From the NCBI GenBank assembly GCA_009741485.1, contig CM019228.1, forward strand, positions 9,872,696-9,936,695: DNA of 64,000 nucleotides, read 5' to 3'. Of the stretch, positions 1 to 16,960 are shown in pieces. Origin of the DNA: Malurus cyaneus samueli (lineage: Eukaryota > Chordata > Aves > Passeriformes > Maluridae). The first letter of the stretch is position 1, and every line of letters starts with the position of its first letter. Under the pieces are notes generated by a model. It saw nothing but the letters and a program-made list of their open reading frames with translations. It was not told where the DNA came from and did not search any database. The position numbers were made by a program, and so were the translations under genes.

Positions 1-725
1 GAGTTATTCCTGATTTATTCTAGAGTGACAAAAGTATTACATTATTCAGTTCCAATATTTGTGTGGGCAGTGTATTCTGAGGTTGCCTTAGATTTAGAAA
101 AGCAAAGAATTGCTTGCAGTTATGCTGCTTTTGCTCTGAATGACACTGAGGAGGAAACTACACTGTATGAATATGAAAAATATTTACATTTCAAGTGAGG
201 TGAATGATGGCTCTTGAGCTGTTTTTTAAAAATTTCTACAGGGAAATGGGAGTCCTACCATATGGAAACCTCTTTTAAGTCACCTGTGCTGTTTGCTATA
301 GACATGGTTCAGAATCCTGTTATTAACAGATCACCAACTGTGGAAGACTCAGCAGCAGTGTTCTATCTGCTGACAAGAGTGTAAGCAGAAAGTGCCCCAG
401 GGAGAGTGAAACTGAGAAAACAGAGCACTGGGGATCTCCCAAAACATCATGCTTCATTTAAACAAAAAAAAAGCAAACAAAAAAACCAACTCCCCACCAA
501 ACGCCAAACCAAAACACCGAACCAAACACAAACCAGGAAAAGCAAGAATAGCAGAAATAGTGAGATCCGTAAATGATGCCATAGAAGTCTGATAGATTTG
601 GTTCATTAGGGGAACAAAGTTAGGAGCTGACTTGATCGTACCCAGTAAATATGGGTCAGAGATTTCTATCAGAGGTCAGTTAGTCTGAATTGAAAAGACA
701 CAACTGAAAACAGGCAAGTGAACTG
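1..725. other. Intergenic DNA upstream of DYNLL1 copy 1
   Basis: I see no exon, conserved frame or RNA gene here. Bases about 461-540 are an A/C-rich low-complexity tract with almost no T and many CAAA and CCAA runs. In mammals SRSF9 lies on this side of DYNLL1, so this is probably the SRSF9-DYNLL1 intergenic space. That is inference from gene order only. Confidence 0.5.
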
Positions 726-815
726 GACAGATGATCGAGTGCCATTTACAAACAATGGAACTCCTTCCCTCAGCATGGGTAGGCTTCACTCTCAGTAAAG
801 GGCATATTACTGAAC

Positions 816-990
816 ACCACCATGCCAACCAGACCACGGCACTCAGTATCATGTCCAGTCTTTCCCTAAAGATCTCCAGGGATAGTGATTCCACCACTTC
901 CCTAGGCAGCCCATTCCAGTGTATAATCTCCCTATCTGTGAAGAAATTGCTCCTCATGTCCAACCTAAACCTCCCCTGGCACAACAGACG
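816..990 (-). mobile_element. CR1 LINE fragment (3' part)
   Basis: The plus strand shows the antisense of an avian CR1 3' region. It contains the phrase around CCACGGCACTCAGT, followed by a block about a gap-filled 'ctccagggatagtgattccaccac' type sequence and 'gaagaaattgctcctcatgtcc'. The same phrases in the same order occur at 38790-38945, which supports a shared repeat. The fragment ends about 100 bases before the DYNLL1 copy 1 promoter. The outer limits are approximate. Confidence 0.8.
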
Positions 991-1079
991 AGTAGCACGG
1001 GAGCCAGGACTGGAAGGTTTCCATACATATCCCAAATCTCCGTGATCATCCCAAAACATGCGCCCTGTACTCCCGGTCC

Positions 1080-1330
1080 CTCCCCCAGTCCGCCGGTCAC
1101 CATGGGAACGGACGCGGCGCGGGGCATCCCGGGCCGCAAGACAACGCTGAGGTAAAACCCGGCGAGAGCGCCGCGCTGCAGCCAATAGGCGCTCGGGGGC
1201 CGGCAGCGCTGACCAATGGGAGCTCGGGGGGCGGTAACGGTGGCGCGCAGCGGGCGGGGCTGAGGCGTTGCTAGGCACGCACGGATCAGAGCGCCGCGCC
1301 GCCCGCTCCACACCGCGCAGCGCCCGAACG
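1080..1330 (+). promoter_or_regulatory. DYNLL1: DYNLL1 copy 1 promoter and non-coding exon 1
   Basis: This is the start of a CpG island running to about 1830. It carries an RFX X-box-like palindrome GTCACCATGGGAAC at 1096-1109 and two CCAAT boxes at 1182-1186 and 1213-1217, followed by GC boxes near 1253. A donor site (ACG|GTGAGG) ends the presumed untranslated exon 1 at 1330. The matching donor in copy 2 is at 10481/10482. The same arrangement of motifs recurs upstream of copy 2 and of the recent pseudogene, which argues that these elements matter. The transcription start is not directly visible. It probably lies between 1230 and 1290. Confidence 0.65.
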
Positions 1331-1702
1331 GTGAGGGACGGGGCGCGGGCGGCTCCGGGAGAGACTCAGCCATCTCGATATTCGGGGACCTCGCGTGTCC
1401 CGGCGGGTTCCCCGTACCTGGGCTCTTCCCCGGTCGCCGCCTCCGATTTTCCCGCATCCCCGTCCGCGGGACCCTTCCCCTATAGCCACGCGGGGCTGCG
1501 AGCCCTTGGCCGCGGGTGCCGGGCTTCCTTCGCCTCCCTCGGGGGAGGGCAGAGCCGTCAGGACGAGCGATGGAGGGGCCGCGCTCTCTGGCGGAGCTCC
1601 CGGCCGCGTCGGGCTGCAGCGGGGCTGGGGAGGGCCGGGAGGGCGGCGGTGCTCGTGTCGCTCCGGCCGGAGAGCGGGCGCTGAACGTGAGGCGGCGTTT
1701 GA

Positions 1703-3236
<1,534 letters not shown>

Positions 3237-3454
3237 AACCATGGACTGTTATTGAAACTTGCACCTGGGTACAGGACTGCACACTGAAAACCTTCAGCCT
3301 TCCTCGGGAAACAGATCTTGATCTTCAGGTCTTTTGTTGTATTGTTAATGGTCAGGGATTTTGCTGTAGCAGCTGGTATTTTCATTGTGGCTATATAAAA
3401 AAGCAAAAGTGTCTTCCTTGTATTTATTTTCTTTCAAAAGATGGCTTCTTTGCT

Positions 3455-3460
3455 AATAAA
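3455..3460 (+). promoter_or_regulatory. DYNLL1: Polyadenylation signal of DYNLL1 copy 1
   Basis: AATAAA lies 219 bases after the stop codon and is followed by a T/G-rich stretch. The surrounding 3' UTR block (CTTGTATTTATTTTCTTTC through AATAAAATTGTTG) is shared with the recent pseudogene at 15690-15740. In copy 2 the same block is present but the signal has decayed. Confidence 0.8.
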
Positions 3461-3504
3461 ATTGTTGGAACAAGTTTATCCCTTTGCCCTCTTGCATTAC
3501 CCTC

Positions 3505-3624
3505 TTTATTGCTGTGTTAATGTAGTACAAACATCCCCGCATCTATTCCCACACCCCATCCTTTCTCAGGAAACCTTATAAGACTGATTTTAGTGGAAAA
3601 AAGTTGATGGAGAGCCCTTTTATT
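3505..3624 (-). promoter_or_regulatory. COQ5: Candidate COQ5 polyadenylation signals
   Basis: Two AATAAA hexamers occur on the minus strand, at 3624-3619 and 3510-3505, which are 475 and 589 bases after the COQ5 stop. Either could end the transcript. Both lie within about 165 bases of the plus-strand DYNLL1 signal, so the two genes end tail to tail. I cannot tell which one is used. Confidence 0.5.
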
Positions 3625-4098
3625 TCTTAAGCCTTCCATTTGCCTTTGAAAGAAGTAAAGGAGACATGGGAAAAAATCCTTAAACTCCACATGACAAAGA
3701 TAATAACAGCTTCATAAAAGTCTATAGTTACTTCATAAATCCAAGTTATTTCTCATAAGTATAATACCCTTAAAACTCAGTAAAGAGAAAGGGATCTTAT
3801 TTGAAGACTAATCAGTCTATTTTGGTATCCACACCCAGTGGCAACTGAAGCTGCTTCACTTGTTAGCATTGTTCAGTTTTGGTCATGTCCTTTGCACTTG
3901 AAGGGAAGTGCAAGTGTAAGAAACACTTACACTTGTGAGAGTCACTCCTTCCACAGGCTTCTTGGTGGGGAGAGGTAACTTGCGTTCTTCTGAGTCCGGC
4001 TGCTGAGCAAGTATCTGCTGCACAAGTTCTTAGAACTCCTCTTGACACCATTAAAATTCCACAGCTTTCATATCCTTTCCGTGTTTTGCTACAGAGAC

Positions 4099-8502
<4,404 letters not shown>

Positions 8503-8684
8503 CTTCGGGCACCGGCGGGGCGGGACCGCGCTCCGGGAAGCGCCTGCTCGGACCGGGGATGTACCCGGGAGCGGCTCTGCTCCGCAGCCCAAAGGGACGC
8601 CAAATCTGCCGGACACGGCCACCGAACCTCCCCCGCTGCTTCGCGGCGCAGCGCAACCTGTGCTTCGAGCACAAACGTGACGGG

Positions 8685-9252
8685 AAAAAAAAAAAAAAAA
8701 TCAAAACCCCAAAGCCAGCACAAGCCTCAGGGTGTACTTAAGTAATTTTGCAAATAGTTTTAACTTTATTTTTTTGTTTCGATTTCTAATGTTGCAGTTT
8801 CCTGGTTTAAAGTAAAGGCTCGTAAGGAGCAGGACTGAGGGTTTGTGGGTTCTGATGAATTGTAAGGAGGAGTGAAAGGTGCCTTAATTGCTATCAGGAG
8901 CATTAGGACACACTGGAGGCCTTTTTTCCTCTTTTCTTTTCCAAAATGTGCCCTGCTTATCACTTTATTTGACTCATCCAGGAGTTCTGCCAGCTTTGAA
9001 GATACAAAGAACTTACTTAACCCATTCTCAGGAGAGATGACATCATGCTGTTAAAATCAGCCCGGGACTGCATTCCCCGGGCATGGGCTGGGCTCCCTCG
9101 TCAGGATCTTCCTGCCTTATTGGGACATTTAGCACCATCATCAGACCACACCATGATTTTCTCCTATTTTTCTCATATCGTATTTTTAAACTCTTATGTT
9201 CTTTGCAGACAGAATCTCTCATGCTGTAGTCATGGACACATTTTAGTGACCA
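8685..9252. other. Intergenic DNA between COQ5 and the CR1 upstream of DYNLL1 copy 2
   Basis: This begins with a 16-base A run and continues as AT-rich sequence. I see no exon, RNA gene or clear repeat. In mammals RNF10 follows COQ5 here. In this genome the extra DYNLL1 array has been placed between them. Confidence 0.5.
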
Positions 9253-10010
9253 GCTGCATTCAGAGTCACAGAACAGCTCACCCTGGAAGGGGCCACTGTG
9301 GGCCATATGGTCCAACTTTCCTGCTCCAGCAGGGTCACCCCAGAGCACATGGCACAGGATTGTGTCCAGACAGTTCTGGAATATCTCCACTGAGGGAGAC
9401 TCCACAACATCTCTGGGCAACCTGTTCCGGTGCTCGGTCACTGCACAATAAAGAAATACTTCTTCATGCTCAGGTGGAACCTCCTGGGCATCAGTTTCTG
9501 CCTGTTGTCTGCCTCTTGTCCTATTGCTCAGCACCACCAAGAAGAGCCTGGTACATCCTTTAACACCCACCCTTTAGATATTTATATAAATTAATGAGGT
9601 CCTCTCACAGGCATCTCTTCTAGAGGCTGAACAGGCCCAGCTTCTTCAGCCTTTCCTCAAGCTGAGGGATACTCCAGTCCCTTAACCATCTTTGTTGTCT
9701 GCTGGACCCAGTTTAGGTGCTCCATGTTTCTCCTGTCCTGAGGAGCCCATAACAGGACAGAGCACTCCCGATGTGCCTCACGAGGGCTGAGCAGAGAGGC
9801 AGGATCACCTCCCTGACCTGCTGGCAATGCTCTTCCCGATGCTCCCCAGGATTCCATTGGCTTTCTTGGCCCCCAAGGCCCACTGCTGGTTCAGGGACAG
9901 CTTGTTGTCCACCGGTAACCCAAGTTCCATCTCCGCAGAGCTGCTTTCCAGCCGGTCAGCCTTGAAACTGTACCGGTGCTTGGGGTTATTCCTTCCCCTC
10001 CTTCCTTCCT
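9253..10010 (-). mobile_element. CR1 LINE fragment, 3' end
   Basis: The plus strand carries antisense CR1. It opens with GAGTCACAGAACAGCTCACC and the 'ggaaggggccactgtgggcc' phrase, then runs through the 'ctgagggagactccacaaca' region, the 'ggctgaacaggcccagcttc' region and the 'gcttggggttattccttccc' end. The 3' end of the element is therefore near 9253. It is truncated at its 5' end near 10010, about 175 bases before the X-box-like motif of DYNLL1 copy 2. I see no intact reverse transcriptase frame. Confidence 0.88.
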
Positions 10011-10033
10011 GCATTCAGGCAGCTCAGCCGTGA

Positions 10034-12972
<2,939 letters not shown>

Positions 12973-13299
12973 AACCGTGGACTGTTACTGAAACTTGCAT
13001 CCAGTTACCGGACTCTGACTTGTTACTGCAGCCTTCCTAAGGACACAGGCCTTGATCTTCAAGGGCAATGGCAGGGATTATGTTGTAACAGACGACATTA
13101 CATAGTGGATATAAAAAGGAAAAGTACCAAAAAAGTCTTCCTTGTATTTATTTTTTTTTCAGAAGGCTCCTCCTTTGCTACTAGAGCTGTTGGAGCAGTT
13201 TTGCTTTGGAGAGTTTTATAGCCATCTACTGTATTTCCCGATTACTGCTAGTGCTATGCAAGTACTGACAGTGTTTAGTTCTTTATGTTCCAAACCTCT

Positions 13300-13660
13300 C
13301 TTACTCTTCTTTTACTTTTTAAAATTTTACTTTTATAAAATAATTCTCCCCCTCGTTTTGCTGGATGTGCTGTCCCAAAACCTGAGCTGTTTCTTTTACT
13401 GAGCTGTCTTTGGAGAACTGCGCTGGAGAATAAAAGCCAAGTTCTACCCCAGCCAGGTTGTTATTTCTGGCCGATTTGTAATGTGATGACGGTGGGTGAC
13501 TGGGTCCGGGCGAGCCGTGGGCAGCACTGCCCGAGGGGGTGTGCGGGGTCACGACCTTCCTGGCCGAGGACTGAGTCCCGTCGTGCCCGGGGGTCCCCCT
13601 GGGGTCTGATCTGGCCACTGCTGCGGGTGACTCATCGCCATTATCGGGAATGGGTCGTGA
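13300..13660 (+). pseudogene. Decayed duplicate of the RNF10 promoter region
   Basis: Bases 13541-13640 align with the RNF10 promoter at 16505-16640. Shared blocks are GTGCGGGG then TCACG, GGACT then CCCGTC and TGCC, and above all CTGGCCACTGCTGCGGGTGACTC with TCGCCATTA against the RNF10 CCGGCCACTGCTGCGGCGACTC with TCGCCATTA. The piece has lost many CpGs. The flanking AT-rich part (TTTTACTT... before 13480) also resembles sequence before RNF10, less surely. No RNF10 coding sequence follows. Instead decayed DYNLL1 intron 1 begins. The borders are approximate. Confidence 0.7.
13429..13434 (+). promoter_or_regulatory. Candidate polyadenylation signal of DYNLL1 copy 2
   Basis: AATAAA lies 457 bases after the copy 2 stop. 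The site homologous to the copy 1 signal, near 13180, reads CTACTAGAGCTG and has lost the hexamer. This downstream hexamer is the first good one, so the transcript of copy 2 probably has a longer 3' UTR. Confidence 0.5.
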
Positions 13661-14110
13661 TCCCGGGCTTGGAGCGGAGCCGCAGGGCGTGGACACGACG
13701 GGCAACAGCTGCGCTCTGTGGGCTGGGCTGGTACTGGGGAGTGGCAGCCCCAGGGTGGCGAGAGCCGGGTGTGGGTGGTGTGGCTTGGAAGGGCTCGGCA
13801 GTGCTTGTGTCGCTCCCAGCTGGAGAGCAGGTGCTTACCATGACCTGGTATTTGAGCCGCGGCTGCTCAGGCTGTGTCTGTGCTGCCACACACGGCCAGC
13901 ACTGCCCGGCCACAGTGGTGACACCGTGCAGCACCGGGGGTGCACTGGGAAGGACAGATACCTGTCGGGCTGCTTGGCAGGGGGCTGCTCCTGCAACGCA
14001 ACCCTCTTCATTGCTTAATACAGATAGCCATGTTTGATCAGGCAGCTGTGGTAGAGACACAGACATGTCCGTTTGGGCTGTGGAGAAATAGGAAGTTGAA
14101 AGAAAAATCA
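13660..14110 (+). pseudogene. Old DYNLL1 pseudogene (intron 1 and start-exon remnant)
   Basis: Bases 13785-14010 follow the DYNLL1 intron 1 sequence in order, including TGCTTGTGTCGCTCC, TTTGAGCCGCGGCTGCTC, CACACGGCCAGCACTGCCCG and GGGCTGCTTGGCAGG, with many CG to TG or CA changes. The start-exon counterpart is at about 14024. ATG at 14030 is followed by TTTGATCAGGCAGCTGTGGTA, matching ATGAGTGATCGAAAGGCAGTG with substitutions, and the rest of the exon is not recognisable. No exon 3 was found. It is much more diverged than the other copies and therefore older. The frame downstream of the ATG stays open for some time, but it no longer encodes LC8. Confidence 0.75.
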
Positions 14111-14765
14111 CAGTCATTACAAAGAGGGCAAATGTTTAATTGTAATATCCTTTCATGGAACGCTATCCACACCAGAAGTGAAGTGGGATGGGTGCTGCAA
14201 CACTCTACAAAAGTGTGGTCACAAGGTACTTTGGACTTTTCCTTGGGCCTGGTGTTGCTTCTGAAAGAAATCTCTTCCCAAAGCTGGACTACCTGAATGC
14301 TGAGCGCAATACGTAAGACAGTTACCCAAATCTGCATCAGGAAGCATTGTGGTTCGACAGGCCTGTGCTCTGTCAGGGAGAAGCAGGAGCTACAGCAGCC
14401 CTTGGCCTGGGTTGAAGGCCATTTGTCTGTCCCATGCCCTACTTCTGGTGACTTTTGCTGCAGGCGAAGAAGATATGCGGAGCCTTGAAGATAAGCCCAG
14501 TGTCCTCTGTTTTTCCAGCAACCACAGACTCTGCTGATAGCAGCTATCTTACTGAGAAAAAACTCAGAAATTTTAGCGTGGGCTCCAAGCTCCTTGTCCA
14601 GCTGAAGATAAGGAAGAGCACCCAGCCAGAATTTTGCTCTTGTATTAAGAGCAAACCGTGCGGCCAGGAGCATTGGGGGGCTTTTAGCTGAATCCCCTCC
14701 CTGTTCATTTCAGCGTCCACAGCATCACAGCTGTTTTAGGCAGAGTTAGGCCGCAGCCTAACACC
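14110..14765. other. Unassigned stretch between two DYNLL1 pseudogenes
   Basis: This resembles neither DYNLL1 nor RNF10 nor CR1 as far as I can see. The minus strand is open for 211 codons from 14673 to 14038, and plus-strand frames are also long here although the GC content is moderate. I do not recognise the protein and see no domain, repeat or signal peptide that I would trust. It could be chance, an exon of an unknown gene, or a fragment carried in with the rearrangements. Confidence 0.35.
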
Positions 14766-14784
14766 ACAAACAGTGTCCTCGATT

Positions 14785-15735
14785 ACCGTGGCCGGGGGGC
14801 CGACAGCGTTCCCGCTGCCATGGAAACGGCAGCGGGCGCACGGCACGCCGGGCTGGGGAACGCCCCGCCCACCATCCCTCTCCTGGCCAATGAGCTGCCG
14901 GGGACCTGTCGCGCTGACCAATGGCTGGCGGCCGGCGCTCAGGGGGGGCTGGGGCGTTCCGGAGCAATGGGGGACCCGCCGCGCGGGGTTGGCTGAGCGC
15001 GGCCGGGGCGTGAGGGGAGCAGCGGGCCCTTCTACAGCCCCCGGCCTTCCGCACTCCCCCAGCTGCCTGCGGGGCTCCGAGCCCTTGGCCGCCGGTGCCG
15101 GGCTTCCTTCGCCTCCCTCGGGGGAGGGAAGAGCCGTCGGGACGAGCGATGGAGGGGCCGCGCTCTCTGGCGGAGCTCCCGGCCGCGTCGGGCTGCAGCG
15201 GGGCTGGGGAGGGCCGGGAGGGCGGCGGTGCTCGTGTCGCTCCGGCCGGAGAGCGGGCGCTGAACGTGAGGCGGCGTTTGAGCCGCCGCTGCTCGGGCTG
15301 TGCCCGGGGCTGTGCCCGGGGCTGTGCCCGTGCCCGGCACACCCGGCCAATGCTGCCCGAGCACGGCGGCGGCACCGCGCGGAACCGAGAGCGCGCTGGG
15401 AATGACGATACCTGTGGGGCTGCTTGGCAGGTGGTTGTGGCAGGGAGCTGCTCCTAAAACTTGGAATGTTCTTTTATTATACGTGACTATGTGTGATCGG
15501 CTGTGATAAAGGTACAGACCTGTTCCAGGAGATGCTCTGCAGAGTGCCAGTCGGTCTCGGGAGGACGGCTGAGTGTGGCACTGCAGCTCGTGTAACAGGG
15601 GCAAGTGTTTGCTCATAGTATCCTCCTGTTGAACATTACTTGATTATATGGTTGTTGTCATTTTGCGGGGGAGGGGAAGAAGACTTCCTTGTATTTATTT
15701 TCTTTCCACAGCCAGCCAATTTGCAAATAAAATTG
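14785..15735 (+). pseudogene. Recent DYNLL1 pseudogene (promoter, intron 1, broken start exon, 3' UTR; exon 3 missing)
   Basis: The X-box-like GCTGCCATGGAAAC (14814-14827), two CCAAT boxes (14887-14891, 14918-14922) and the GC-rich intron 1 (about 15070-15460) closely match the functional genes. It shares copy 2's version of several bases but keeps the 82-base segment that copy 2 lost. The start exon has decayed. ATG at 15489 reads MCDRL and then TGA, with an indel and many substitutions after that. Exon 3 is absent. Instead the sequence runs after about 200 bases into the DYNLL1 3' UTR block (CTTCCTTGTATTTATTTTCTTTC) with an intact AATAAA at 15726-15731. A non-coding transcript from the preserved promoter is possible. 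Confidence 0.88.
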
Positions 15736-15939
15736 TTGTGTTTTGCTTTTAAATGTTTTGTGTCTCTATATTCTGTAGTGCTGCATGTGCTATTTCTTAA
15801 TTCCTTTCAAATATGGAAGGGCAACTTTGTTAGAAAGTTGGGTTTTTTTCTCCCTCAAAGATCTAAATACTGTGATGACCACACTCACAATTTAGTCAGA
15901 CATTCTAATAATAATAGACCTAAATAGGGAACTATCAGG

Positions 15940-16120
15940 TTAAAATAAAGCCTTTATGAGGTTTTTCTTTATAGAGGATTTGTTTGAAATGTGTAAATTC
16001 CTAGATTTGTTGATCATAGTGGTGTTACAGAGCATTGACCTGTGGGTACAAAAACAGTGGTGAAGCTCTTACTTGAGGGGCTGTAGATTCAGATCATGGT
16101 ATGAATTATGGGGGTAAAGA
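15940..16120 (+). pseudogene. Displaced fragment of DYNLL1 intron 2
   Basis: The segment with TAGAGGATTTGTTTGAAATGTGTAAA, GTTACAGAGCA, GTGGGTACAAAA and TGTAGATTCAG near the ATTATGGGG run matches DYNLL1 copy 2 intron 2 at 12418-12610 in the same order and strand. Here it lies downstream of the pseudogene's 3' UTR, the reverse of normal gene order. It is therefore the trace of another unit boundary or rearrangement in the array. Confidence 0.7.
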
Positions 16121-16429
16121 TGTCCTTACATGCTTCATCCAAACATTTTTTTAAAGAATCTGAGAACTGCTCTCCCACAGGACTTGAAGCTCTCATCCCT
16201 AAAATAATTGAAAGGGCATCAAGAGATGAATTCAAGATCTTTGTTATTTTAAAGTTTAAAAGAAATCCCTTTCGGATCCGAATTGCCTTGTGGGTTTTTT
16301 TTCTCCTTTTGCTTTGAGGGAAAATCAAAAACTTCCACTTCAAGTCGGCCTGATGAGGTACTTTATTTTTTAAACTTTTACGGTTATTTGCTACAAAACA
16401 GTGGCAATGATTTTACACCACATGATTTG

Positions 16430-16960
16430 CTATGGTACCGGGCGCTGCTGAAGGCGGGGGCGATGCTCTCGGTGCCGGGCCGGGAGCGGGGCGGGGCCGG
16501 GCTCGGTGTGCGGGGCTCACGGCAGCTCCCGGCGCGCTCCGCGCGGCCCAGGACTACAAATCCCGTCATGCCGGGCCCGCCGGGACGGCTGCATCCGGGT
16601 CCGGCCACTGCTGCGGCGACTCGTCGCCATTACGGGGCAGCGGCGGCCGGCCGGGCCGGTGCGGCGCCGAGCAGCCGGGGTGCGGGAGGTGCCGACCCCT
16701 CGGGCGGCAGCAGCGCGGGCCCCGCGGGCTCCGTGAGCAGCTTTCTCTTTCCCGCGCCCGGAGCCCCGCAGGCCCGGCCGGCCTCCCGCGGCTTCCCGGT
16801 TCGAACTGAGCAGCAAGAAGATGTCGCCATGAAGGAGGCGAGTCCGCGCTGCGCCGCCCCCGCCGGTCGCCCCCGCGGCCATGAGCCTGGGCCCCCGCCG
16901 GCTCCGCCAGCGCCCGTCGTGCCCCCCCGCCCAGGGCCGCCCGCTCGCCCGGCGCCCGTG
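16430..16960 (+). promoter_or_regulatory. RNF10: RNF10 promoter and 5' UTR (CpG island)
   Basis: A CpG island spans about 16430-17180. At 16552-16572 it holds GACTACAAATCCCGTCATGC, close to the ZNF143/SBS consensus of housekeeping promoters (ACTACAATTCCCAGCATGC type). The transcription start is probably shortly downstream. A decayed duplicate of the block around 16505-16640 lies at about 13541-13640. There is an in-frame upstream ATG at 16829 with a favourable GCCATGA context, so the 5' end of the coding region is not fully settled. Confidence 0.6.
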
